This document shows, piece after piece, positions 5,715-12,959 of a DNA stretch of 13,170 bases. Position 1 is the stretch's first letter; every line of letters starts with the position of its first letter. Both the position numbers and the translations under genes were made by a program. Origin of the DNA: Propionibacterium sp. (GTDB taxonomy: Bacteria > Actinomycetota > Actinomycetes > Propionibacteriales > Propionibacteriaceae); the NCBI GenBank assembly GCA_012837465.1, contig DURG01000171.1:1-13170 (forward strand). Reading direction: 5' to 3'. A model generated the notes under the pieces. The model worked only from the letters and a program-made list of their open reading frames with translations, was not told the DNA's origin and searched no databases.

Positions 5715-8700
5715 TGAAGTACTTCGCTTCCGGGTGGTGCACGACGATGGCGTCGGTGGACTGTTCGGGGTGAAGCTGTAGTTCCTCGCTGAGTTCGACG
5801 CCGATGCGGCCGGGTTCGAGGAGGTCGACCAGCTTGATGCGGTCCTCCAGGTCCGGGCAGGCCGGGTAGCCGAATGAGTAGCGCGAGCCGCGATAGGCCT
5901 GCTTGCGGATGGCCTCGTCGATGTCGGTGGCTGCGCCGAAGCCAAGGTCCTGGCGGACGCGGTCGTGCCACATCTCGGCGAGGGCCTCGGCGAGCTGGAC
6001 GGAGAGCCCGTGGAGTTCCATGTACTCGCGGTAGGAGTTGGCCTCGAAGAGCCTCTGGGCGCCCTTCGCCACCTCCCCACCCATGGTGACCAGCTGCATC
6101 GCCAGCACGTCCGGGCCAAGTTCGGCGGCTTCGTCGGCGTCGCGGAAGAAGTCGGCCAGGCACAGGCGCCTGTCGCGGCGCTGGCGGGGGAACGTGAACC
6201 TCGTGAGCTCCCGGGAGTGGTCCTCGGGGTCCCCGACGATGAGCGTCTCGCCGTCGGAGTGCACCGGGAAGTAGCCGTACACGACGCCGAAGTTGGCGAG
6301 GTTCTCGGTCTTGATGCGGTCCATCCACATTCGCAGGCGGGGCATGGCCTCGCCCTCGACGACCTCCTCGAACGACGGGCCGCCGCGGGTGCCCTTGAGG
6401 CCCCACTGGCCCATGAAGGTGGCGCGGTGGTCGAGCCAGGCGGCCACGTCGGCCAGCGCGATGCCCTTGACCACGCGGGTACCCCAGAACGGAGGGGTGG
6501 GCACGTCGATGCCGCGTGCCACGTCGGAGCGGATGCCGGGCTCGATGGGCTCGTCGGCCACCTCGACCTTCGCGTGGCGCCGCTTGCGCGGCTCCGGCAG
6601 TGCGGCGCCGGGCACGCCCTGCTTGACGGCCATCACGGCGTCCATGAGCGCGAGGCCCTCGAACGCGTCCTTCGCGTAGCGCACCTGGCCCTCGAAGATG
6701 TCGCCGAGGTCGTGTTCGACGAACGTGCGCGTCAGCGCCGCGCCGCCCAACAGCACGGGGTACTTCTCGGCGAGCCCCAGGCGGTTGAGTTCGGCGAGGT
6801 TGTCCTTCATCACGAGGGTGGATTTCACCAGCAGGCCGGACATGCCGATGGCGTCGGCACCGTGCGCCTCTGCAGCGTCGATGATCGCCTGGATGGGCTG
6901 CTTGATGCCGATGTTGATCACCGTGTAGCCGTTGTTGCTCACGATGATGTCGACGAGGTTCTTGCCGATGTCGTGCACGTCGCCGCGGACCGTGGCCAGC
7001 ACGAGGGTGCCCTTGCCGGCGGACGATTCGGTCTTCTCCATGTGGGGCTCGAGGTGGGCCACCGCCTGCTTCATGGTCTCTGCCGACTGCAGGACGAACG
7101 GAAGCTGCATCTGTCCGGAGCCGAAGAGCTCGCCGACGGTCTTCATGCCGGCGAGGAGGTCCTCGTTGATGATGTCGAGGGCGGGCTTGGACTGCAGTGC
7201 CTCGTCGAGGTCGGCGGTGAGGCCCTTGGCCTCGCCGTCGATGATGCGGCGCCGGAGGCGCTCGGCCAAGGGCAACGCGGCGAGTTCTGCGGCGCGGGAG
7301 GCTCGCACGGAGGCGGCCGTGACGCCCTCGAACAGCTCGAGGAACTTCGAGAGCGGGTCATAGCCCTCGGAGCGGCGGTCGTAGACCATGTCCAGCGCCA
7401 CCTCACGCTGCTCCTCCGGGATGCGGTCCATCGGGAGGATCTTGGCGCTGTGCACGATGGCCGAGTCGAGGCCGGCCTGCACGCACTCGTGCAGGAACAC
7501 GGAGTTGAGCACCATGCGGGCGGCAGAGTTGAGGCCGAACGAGATGTTGGACACGCCGAGCGTGGTTCGCACGCCCGGGTAGCGGCGCTTGAGCTCGCGG
7601 ATGGCTTCGATGGTCTCGATGCCGTCGCGGCGGGTCTCCTCCTGGCCGGTGGCGATGGGGAAAGTGAGGCAATCGACGAGGATGTCGCCGACGTCCATGC
7701 CCCAGTTCTGGGTGAGGTCGTCGATGAGGCGGGCGGCGACGCGCACCTTCCACTCGGCGGTGCGGGCCTGGCCCTCCTCGTCGATGGTGAGGGCCACGAC
7801 GGCGGCGCCGTGCCCGCGTACGAGCGGCATGATGCGCCCGAAGCGGGAGTTCGGCCCGTCTCCGTCCTCGTAGTTGACCGAGTTGATGATGCAGCGGCCG
7901 GCGAGGTGTTCCAGGCCGGCCTGCAATACCTCGGGCTCGGTGGAGTCCAGCACGATGGGCAGGGTCACGGACGTGGACAGGCGGGAGGCGAGCTCCTTCA
8001 TGTCCGCCACGCCGTCGCGGCCCACGTAGTCGACGCACAGGTCGAGCACGTGCGCCCCGTCGCGGGCCTGGGCCTTGGCGATCTCGATGCACTCGTCCCA
8101 GTTCTCGGCCAGCATCGCCTCACGGAAGGCCTTGGAGCCGTTGGCGTTGGTGCGCTCGCCGATGTTGAGGTAGCTGGCGTCCTGCTCGAACGGCACCTGG
8201 ATGTACAGCGAGCTGGACGAGTTCTCCGGCTGGGGGTCACGGGCGATGACCTCGCGGCCACTGAACCGGTCTGCGAGCAGCTTGATGTGCTCGGGGGTGG
8301 TGCCGCAGCAACCACCGATGACGGCCAGGCCGAACTCGTCGAGGTACTGTCCCAGCGCATCTGCGAGCCCGTCAGGACCCAGCGGGTAGCGGGCGCCTTC
8401 AGCGGTCAGCTCGGGCAGGCCGGCGTTGGGCATGGTGCCGACGGCGATCCGGGCGTTGCGGGCGAGGTGGCGCAGGTGCTCGCTCATCTCGGCGGGGCCG
8501 GTGGCACAGTTGAGTCCGATGCAGTCGATGCCCAGGGCCTCGAGGGAGGTCAGCGCAGCACCGATCTCGGAGCCCAGCAGCATCGTGCCGGTGGTCTCCA
8601 CGGTGACGTTGACGAGGATGGGCAGGTCCACGCCCGCCTCCTCCGCGGCGCGCTGTGCACCGATGACGGCGGCCTTCGCCTGCAGGAGGTCCTGGCAGGT

Positions 8701-9177
8701 CTCGATCTGCACGCCGTCGATGCCACCGCGGATCATGGCGGCCACCTGGCGCTGGTAGGCGTCGCGGATGGCGGCGAACTCGACGTGGCCGAGCGTGGGC
8801 AGCTTGGTGCCGGGCCCCATGGAGCCCAGCACGAAGCGCGGCTTGTCGGTGTACTCGTCGGCCACTTCACGGGCGATGCGGGCGGAGGCCTCGGCCAGTT
8901 CCTCCAGCCGGTCGACGATGTCGTACTCGGCGAGCGCGGCGAGGTTGGTGCCGAACGAGTTGGTCTCGACGGCGTCAGACCCGGCGTCGAGGTAGGCGCG
9001 GTGGACGGAGGCCACGACGTCGGGCCGCGTCACGTTGAGGATCTCGTTGCACCCCTCGAGACCTTGGAAGTCCTCCTCGAGGCTGAGTTCTCCGAAGGAC
9101 TGCAGCATCGTCCCCATGGCGCCATCGGCGACGAGGACGCGACTATTCAACAGATTTCTGAGGGAAACAGGCACCAC
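5704..9177 (-). CDS. metH: Cobalamin-dependent methionine synthase
   Basis: MetH moves a methyl group from methyltetrahydrofolate through cobalamin to homocysteine, giving methionine. The 1157-residue protein has all four modules. The homocysteine/zinc domain (1 to about 305) carries ligands Cys224 (GLNCATGP), Cys290 and Cys291 (GGCCGT). The folate domain starts near 330 with NIGERTNANGSKAF at 338. The cobalamin domain has DVHDIGKN, with His735 as cobalt ligand, and GMSGLLVKS. The AdoMet reactivation domain is marked by RYSFGYPACP at 1099-1108. Length is slightly below the E. coli enzyme (1227). No residue expected to be essential is missing. Two adjacent GTG codons (9177, 9174) can start it; no Shine-Dalgarno sequence is present, and a -10 box fits leaderless initiation at the second. 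The gap to the divergent PAC2 gene is 33 bp, too short for a cobalamin or SAM riboswitch. Confidence 0.97.
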   Translation of the reverse strand: MVPVSLRNLLNSRVLVADGAMGTMLQSFGELSLEEDFQGLEGCNEILNVTRPDVVASVHRAYLDAGSDAVETNSFGTNLAALAEYDIVDRLEELAEASARIAREVADEYTDKPRFVLGSMGPGTKLPTLGHVEFAAIRDAYQRQVAAMIRGGIDGVQIETCQDLLQAKAAVIGAQRAAEEAGVDLPILVNVTVETTGTMLLGSEIGAALTSLEALGIDCIGLNCATGPAEMSEHLRHLARNARIAVGTMPNAGLPELTAEGARYPLGPDGLADALGQYLDEFGLAVIGGCCGTTPEHIKLLADRFSGREVIARDPQPENSSSSLYIQVPFEQDASYLNIGERTNANGSKAFREAMLAENWDECIEIAKAQARDGAHVLDLCVDYVGRDGVADMKELASRLSTSVTLPIVLDSTEPEVLQAGLEHLAGRCIINSVNYEDGDGPNSRFGRIMPLVRGHGAAVVALTIDEEGQARTAEWKVRVAARLIDDLTQNWGMDVGDILVDCLTFPIATGQEETRRDGIETIEAIRELKRRYPGVRTTLGVSNISFGLNSAARMVLNSVFLHECVQAGLDSAIVHSAKILPMDRIPEEQREVALDMVYDRRSEGYDPLSKFLELFEGVTAASVRASRAAELAALPLAERLRRRIIDGEAKGLTADLDEALQSKPALDIINEDLLAGMKTVGELFGSGQMQLPFVLQSAETMKQAVAHLEPHMEKTESSAGKGTLVLATVRGDVHDIGKNLVDIIVSNNGYTVINIGIKQPIQAIIDAAEAHGADAIGMSGLLVKSTLVMKDNLAELNRLGLAEKYPVLLGGAALTRTFVEHDLGDIFEGQVRYAKDAFEGLALMDAVMAVKQGVPGAALPEPRKRRHAKVEVADEPIEPGIRSDVARGIDVPTPPFWGTRVVKGIALADVAAWLDHRATFMGQWGLKGTRGGPSFEEVVEGEAMPRLRMWMDRIKTENLANFGVVYGYFPVHSDGETLIVGDPEDHSRELTRFTFPRQRRDRRLCLADFFRDADEAAELGPDVLAMQLVTMGGEVAKGAQRLFEANSYREYMELHGLSVQLAEALAEMWHDRVRQDLGFGAATDIDEAIRKQAYRGSRYSFGYPACPDLEDRIKLVDLLEPGRIGVELSEELQLHPEQSTDAIVVHHPEAKYFNAG

Positions 9178-9180
9178 GCA

Positions 9181-9186
9181 AGGCTA
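9181..9186 (-). promoter_or_regulatory. -10 box of metH, leaderless layout
   Basis: TAGCCT on the minus strand is followed by six bases (TGCGTG) and then the GTG at 9174. This is the TANNNT-N6-start arrangement of leaderless actinobacterial promoters and suggests that the second of the two GTG codons is the true start. No ribosome site precedes either GTG. The box lies within the 8-bp palindrome GGCTAGCC (9182-9189). Confidence 0.5.
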
Positions 9187-9198
9187 GCCCCACCCGGG

Positions 9199-9204
9199 TA
9201 GGCT
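9199..9204 (+). promoter_or_regulatory. -10 box of the PAC2 gene, leaderless layout
   Basis: TAGGCT is followed by six bases (GGACGA) and the ATG at 9211, so transcription would begin at the A of the start codon. No Shine-Dalgarno sequence is present. This box and the metH -10 box share one 33-bp divergent promoter region, 12 bp apart, so polymerases on the two genes would compete. Confidence 0.55.
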
Positions 9205-9210
9205 GGACGA

Positions 9211-10056
9211 ATGGGTTTCATGGACGGGCTTCGCGACCCTGTTGTGGTGATCGCGTTCAGCGGTTGGAATGACGCAGGCAACGCCGCCAGCGACCTGCTG
9301 CGCCATCTGATGGACTCCTATCCCGGCACTGACGCGGGCGTCATCGACGATGAGAGGTTCTGGGACTACCAGCAGACGCGGCCCATGCTGCACCGCACCG
9401 CCGATGGTGCCTGGGTGGAATGGCCGGCGCTGCGGCTGCGCGCCGTGCACCATCCCGAGCGCGACATCATCGTGGTGCTCGGCCCCGAGCCCAACCTGTT
9501 GTGGCGCCAGTTCTCGATGGAACTCGTGGCCAAGATCAAGAAGATCGAACCCGAACTGGTGGTCTTCGTCGGTGCCATGCTCAGCGACACGCCCCACTCG
9601 CGCCCGCTGCCCGTCGGCGCCTACACCAACGACCCGGTGGTGGAGAAGAAGTGGGACATGGGCACCAGCGACTACACCGGCCCCACGGGCATGATCGGCG
9701 TCGCGACCCAGCTGATGTTGCACGAGCGCATCCCGGCGGCATCCCTGTGGGTGTCTGTGCCGCACTACGTCTCGACCCCGCCCAACCCGAAGGCGCAGGA
9801 TGCGCTGCTCACGGAGTTGGAATCGATCCTGCATGTCACGCTGCACCATGCGGAGCTGCCGACGGAGGCCGAGAAGTGGACCACAGCGGTGGATCACCTC
9901 AGCCAGCAGGACCCGGACATCGCGGAGTACATCGGGCAGTTGGAGGAGGCCCGGGATTCCGAGGAGGTCGAGGGCGCCACGGGCGACACGATCGCCGCGG
10001 AGTTGGAGAAGTTCCTCCGCCGCCACGGCGACGACGGACCCGACCCCGGCCCCTGA
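9211..10056 (+). CDS. PAC2 family protein (Rv2125-like)
   Basis: The 281-residue product belongs to the PAC2 family, which is named for a eukaryotic proteasome assembly chaperone and includes the M. tuberculosis protein Rv2125, likewise encoded divergently beside metH. The N-terminal FSGWNDAGNA (16-25) is the family's hallmark; the PAC2 fold covers roughly residues 8-220, followed by an acidic, probably helical tail (225-281). It ends GDDGPDPGP, with no hydrophobic-Tyr-X motif of the kind that docks archaeal and eukaryotic PAC2 proteins on alpha rings, so a direct proteasome role is unproven. There is no signal peptide or membrane segment. The start at 9211 fits the -10 box exactly; an ATG three codons later (9220) is possible. 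It converges on rpe with four bases between stop codons. Biochemical function in bacteria is unknown. Confidence 0.9.
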   Translation: MGFMDGLRDPVVVIAFSGWNDAGNAASDLLRHLMDSYPGTDAGVIDDERFWDYQQTRPMLHRTADGAWVEWPALRLRAVHHPERDIIVVLGPEPNLLWRQFSMELVAKIKKIEPELVVFVGAMLSDTPHSRPLPVGAYTNDPVVEKKWDMGTSDYTGPTGMIGVATQLMLHERIPAASLWVSVPHYVSTPPNPKAQDALLTELESILHVTLHHAELPTEAEKWTTAVDHLSQQDPDIAEYIGQLEEARDSEEVEGATGDTIAAELEKFLRRHGDDGPDPGP

Positions 10057-10084
10057 GCCGTCAGTGCCTGCAGGCCGTGACGGC
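10057..10084. terminator. Dyad between convergent PAC2 and rpe, possible bidirectional terminator
   Basis: GCCGTCA (10057-10063) and TGACGGC (10078-10084) form a perfect 7-bp stem. Inside, after a symmetric two-base mismatch on each side, GCC-TGCA-GGC adds three more pairs around a four-base loop. The dyad starts directly after the PAC2 stop and covers the rpe stop and last codons, where a terminator serving both genes would be expected. There is no T-run on either strand, so it would be a non-canonical terminator or an mRNA 3'-end stabiliser. Confidence 0.4.
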
Positions 10085-10714
10085 GAGGTCGCGGAGCTGG
10101 TTGACCATCGCGTCCGGGTCGTCGGAGTTGTAGACGGCTGAGCCGGCCACGAAGGTGTCGGCCCCGGCCTCAGCACAGCGTTCGATGGTCTCGGCGCTCA
10201 CGCCGCCGTCGACCTGGAGCCAGATGGGCCGGTCTCCCAGCAGTTCCCGCGTGCGGCGGATCTTGGGCAGCACGAGGTCGAGGAACTTCTGGCCGCCGAA
10301 GCCCGGCTCCACCGTCATCAGCAGCACCATGTCCACCTCGTCGAGCATGTCGGCGTAGGCGTCGATCGGGGTGGCGGGCTTGAGGCCCATCGAGGCGCGG
10401 GCGCCGAGCTTGCGCAGCTCGCGGGCCAGCCGGATGGGGGCGTGCGCGGCCTCTACGTGGAACGTGACGGACTCGGCGCCCGCCTCCGCGTAGGCAGGTG
10501 CCCAGCGGTCCGGGTCCTCGATCATGAGGTGGATGTCGAGCATCTTGTCGGTGATCTTGCGCAGCGACTCGACCACGGGCAGGCCGATGCTCAGGTTCGG
10601 GACGAAGTGGTTGTCCATCACGTCCACGTGGACGGCATCGGCGCTGCCGATGCGGCCGACCTCCGTGGCGAGGTTGGCGAAGTCGGCGTTGAGGATGCTC
10701 GGGGTGATGCGCAT
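10061..10714 (-). CDS. rpe: Ribulose-phosphate 3-epimerase
   Basis: Rpe interconverts D-ribulose 5-phosphate and D-xylulose 5-phosphate in the pentose phosphate pathway. The 217-residue TIM barrel shows every family signature: PSILNADF (5-12), HVDVMDNHFVPN (29-40) with metal ligand His29 and catalytic Asp31, His62 in DIHLMI, the phosphate-binding VEPGFGGQKF (135-144), and second catalytic Asp169 in QVDGGVS. Length is normal. The ATG at 10714 starts exactly at the conserved N-terminus, 23 bp after rsmB. It has a weak GTGAGG ribosome site and also a TAGAGT -10 box six bases ahead of the ATG, so it may be transcribed both with rsmB and from its own promoter. The last codons form part of a dyad shared with the convergent PAC2 gene. 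Confidence 0.97.
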   Translation of the reverse strand: MRITPSILNADFANLATEVGRIGSADAVHVDVMDNHFVPNLSIGLPVVESLRKITDKMLDIHLMIEDPDRWAPAYAEAGAESVTFHVEAAHAPIRLARELRKLGARASMGLKPATPIDAYADMLDEVDMVLLMTVEPGFGGQKFLDLVLPKIRRTRELLGDRPIWLQVDGGVSAETIERCAEAGADTFVAGSAVYNSDDPDAMVNQLRDLAVTACRH

Positions 10715-10720
10715 GGCCTC

Positions 10721-10726
10721 ACTCTA
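10721..10726 (-). promoter_or_regulatory. Possible -10 box of rpe, leaderless layout
   Basis: TAGAGT on the minus strand lies in the 23-bp rsmB-rpe gap and is followed by six bases (GAGGCC) and the rpe ATG, the same geometry as at PAC2 and metH. It would provide an internal promoter at the end of the priA-fmt-rsmB unit. The partial GTGAGG ribosome site overlapping this stretch makes the case weaker than for PAC2. Confidence 0.4.
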
Positions 10727-10737
10727 TCGAGCCGGGC

Positions 10738-12051
10738 TCAGGTGCCGACGCGGAGGAGGGACAAGTACATCGCGTCGGTGCCGTGGCGCTGGGGCCAGAG
10801 CTGGAGGTCGTCGCCGAGAGCGGCGTCCGGCACGTCTGGCAGGGCATCGGCGGCGTGCAGGCGGGTGACGTGCGGGTGCTCCGCCAGGACATGGTCGACG
10901 ACCTCGGTGGTCTCGGCGCGGTGCGGCGAGCAGGTCACGTAGGCCACCACTCCCCCGGGTACCGTCGACGCGATGGCCTGACGCAGCAGGTCACGTTGGA
11001 GGCCTCCGAGCGCGGCGACGTCCTCGGGGTGGCGCCGCCAACGCGATTCCGGGCGGCGGCGCAGGGCGCCCAGGCCGGTGCACGGGGCGTCGACCATCAC
11101 CTTGGCGAAGGAGCGTCCCCATGCCGGCCGGGTGCCGTCGGCTGCGATGGTGACGGCGCCGCCCGGGTATGCCTTCAGGGACTGCGTCACGAGCCGCGCC
11201 CGGTGCTCCTGGGCCTCGGAGGCGAGCAGCCAGGTGCCCTGCCCGCGGGCGAGACCCGCCAGGAGGGCCGCCTTGCCACCGGGGCCTGCGCACATGTCCA
11301 GCCACGGGCCATCGGGCGCCTCGGCGTTCGCGAGCGCCCAGGCGACGAGCTGCGAGCCCTCGTCCTGCACGCCGGCCCGCCCGTCCCTGACGGCAGCCTG
11401 CTCGGCCGGCGCTCCATCGGTCGTGGCGCCGAAGGGAGAGAATCGGGTGGGGGTGGCGCCGTCGAGGTTCGCCAGTTCCGCGAGGCCGGGGCGCAGCACC
11501 AGGGTGGGCTGCGGGGCCTCGTTGTTCGCCGCCAGCGCGGCCGGCACTTCCTCGGCAGGCAGCAGGTCGGCGTACGCCTCGACGATCCAGCGCGGGTGGT
11601 GGCCGCGGATGGCGAGGGCACCGATGGGGTCGGCCTTCCTGGTGAGCTGGTCGAGCCAGCCGTCGAGGTCCTTGGCGGAGACCTTGCGCAGGATGGCGTT
11701 GACGAGGCCCGTGACTCGCTGGCCAACGGTCGAGCGGGCCAGTTCCACGGACGAGGTGACGGCTGCGTACTTCTTCATCCGCATGCCGAGCAACTGGTGG
11801 GTGCCCAGGCGCAGGAGGTCGACGACGGCGGGCTGCAGGGTGTTGAGCTTGCGCCCCGAGGCCGCCTCGATCACGAGGTCGTAGGTGCCCATCAGGCGGC
11901 AGGTGCCGGAGACCAGCTCGGTGACCAGGCCTGCGTCGCGGGTGTCGAGGCCGGCGGTGGCGAGGCGCTTGGCCAACGCGAGGTTTGCGTAGGCGTCCTC
12001 GCCGGTGACCTGGCGCAGGACGTCGAAGGCGACGCGGCGCGGGTTGTTCAT
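10738..12051 (-). CDS. rsmB: 16S rRNA (cytosine-967-C5)-methyltransferase RsmB
   Basis: RsmB (Sun/Fmu) methylates C967 of 16S rRNA (E. coli numbering) with S-adenosylmethionine. The 437-residue protein has an N-terminal NusB-like RNA-binding domain (about 1-135) and a C-terminal methyltransferase domain. The SAM-binding motif is DMCAGPGGKAALLA (252-265), motif IV is DAPCTGLGALRRRPE with Cys324, and the catalytic nucleophile is Cys374 in YVTCSPHRAET. Both cysteines of the RsmB/F family are therefore present. The start at 12051 overlaps the fmt stop as ATGA, so translation is likely coupled; no good ribosome site precedes it. The open frame above it to 12267 is fmt read in another frame. The product's last residues lie 23 bp before rpe. 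The priA-fmt-rsmB order is conserved in Streptomyces and relatives. Confidence 0.95.
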   Translation of the reverse strand: MNNPRRVAFDVLRQVTGEDAYANLALAKRLATAGLDTRDAGLVTELVSGTCRLMGTYDLVIEAASGRKLNTLQPAVVDLLRLGTHQLLGMRMKKYAAVTSSVELARSTVGQRVTGLVNAILRKVSAKDLDGWLDQLTRKADPIGALAIRGHHPRWIVEAYADLLPAEEVPAALAANNEAPQPTLVLRPGLAELANLDGATPTRFSPFGATTDGAPAEQAAVRDGRAGVQDEGSQLVAWALANAEAPDGPWLDMCAGPGGKAALLAGLARGQGTWLLASEAQEHRARLVTQSLKAYPGGAVTIAADGTRPAWGRSFAKVMVDAPCTGLGALRRRPESRWRRHPEDVAALGGLQRDLLRQAIASTVPGGVVAYVTCSPHRAETTEVVDHVLAEHPHVTRLHAADALPDVPDAALGDDLQLWPQRHGTDAMYLSLLRVGT

Positions 12052-12959
12052 GCCAGCACCGTGCCCGCGGGGGCGTTGCGGGCCCAGTCGATGGCAGCCA
12101 TGCGGCGCTTGCCGGCCGGCTGCACCTCGAGCAGTTCGAGCGTGCCCTCCCCCGTGCCGACGAAGGCCTGGCGCTTGGTGGTGGCGAGCTCGCCCGGCGC
12201 CAGCTCCGGCCCTTCTGCGCTGGCAGCCCGGTAGACCTTGAGCCGCTGCCCGTCCAGCTCGCACCACGCGCCCGGATCCGGCGAGCAGCCCATGATGAGG
12301 TTGCGGAGTTCGCGGACCGGTCGGGTCCAGTCGATGCGCGCCTCCTCGACGGTGATCTTCGGCGCGATCGTGATGCCCTCCGCGGGCTGGGGCGTGGGCG
12401 CCTCCCCCGCCGCCACCATGTCCATGGCGCGCACCAACTGCTGGGCGCCGCTCTCGGCCAGCTGGGCCAGGAGTTCGCCGGCCGTCGCGTCGGGCATGGG
12501 CTGCGACTCCATCCGGTACACGTCGCCCGCGTCGAGCTCCTTGACGATCTGGAAGCAGGCCGTGCCGATCTCACTGTCGCCCGCCATGATCGCGCGCTGC
12601 ACCGGGGCCGCGCCGCGCCAGCGCGGCAGCAGCGAGAAGTGCAGGTTGACCCACCCGTGCGTGGGGATGTCGAGCGCCGATTGCGGCAGCAGCGCGCCAT
12701 AGGCGACCACGGGGCAGGCATCCGGCGCGATCTCGCGGAGCCGGTCCTGGAACTGGGGTTCTCGCGGATGGCCGGGCTTCAGGACCTCGAGGCCGAGCTC
12801 CTCGGCGCGCTGCGCAACCAGCGACGGGGTGAGCTTGCGGCCGCGCCCCGCGGGTGCATCGGGCCGGGTGATGACCGCGACCACCTCGTGCCCCGAGTCC
12901 ATCAGGGCGTCGAGGGACGGGACGGCGACCTTCGGTGTGCCGGCGAAGACGAGCCTCAT
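12048..12959 (-). CDS. fmt: Methionyl-tRNA formyltransferase
   Basis: Fmt formylates methionyl-initiator tRNA with 10-formyltetrahydrofolate, which commits it to translation initiation. The 303-residue protein begins MRLVFAGTP, as in the family. The catalytic Asn105 and His107 lie in WVNLHFSLLPRWRGAAP (103-119), and Asp143 lies in ELDAGD. A basic loop GRGRKL lies near 38-43, where E. coli Fmt inserts a loop that touches the tRNA acceptor stem. The C-terminal OB-like domain (about 205-303) includes MGCSPDPGAW. The start at 12959 has GGAGG four bases upstream and overlaps the priA stop as ATGA. The downstream overlap with rsmB is also ATGA, so three genes are chained by 4-bp overlaps. Confidence 0.97.
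   Translation of the reverse strand: MRLVFAGTPKVAVPSLDALMDSGHEVVAVITRPDAPAGRGRKLTPSLVAQRAEELGLEVLKPGHPREPQFQDRLREIAPDACPVVAYGALLPQSALDIPTHGWVNLHFSLLPRWRGAAPVQRAIMAGDSEIGTACFQIVKELDAGDVYRMESQPMPDATAGELLAQLAESGAQQLVRAMDMVAAGEAPTPQPAEGITIAPKITVEEARIDWTRPVRELRNLIMGCSPDPGAWCELDGQRLKVYRAASAEGPELAPGELATTKRQAFVGTGEGTLELLEVQPAGKRRMAAIDWARNAPAGTVLA

Noticed and set aside
5965..9201. A 1078-codon open frame on the plus strand, antisense to metH.
   Set aside because: It is in exact codon register with metH, so stops could arise only where metH uses TTA, CTA or TCA, codons that are rare in GC-rich genomes. The predicted protein is Val/Gly/His/Asp-rich without recognisable motifs, while the minus strand encodes complete MetH.
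9178..9210. A cobalamin or SAM riboswitch before metH.
   Set aside because: Only 33 bp separate metH from the divergent gene, far too short for either riboswitch class, and no B12-box-like sequence is present.
10783..12234. A 483-codon plus-strand open frame antisense to rsmB and the end of fmt.
   Set aside because: It has the same codon-register relation to rsmB as the metH shadow; composition is repetitive and no family features are seen.
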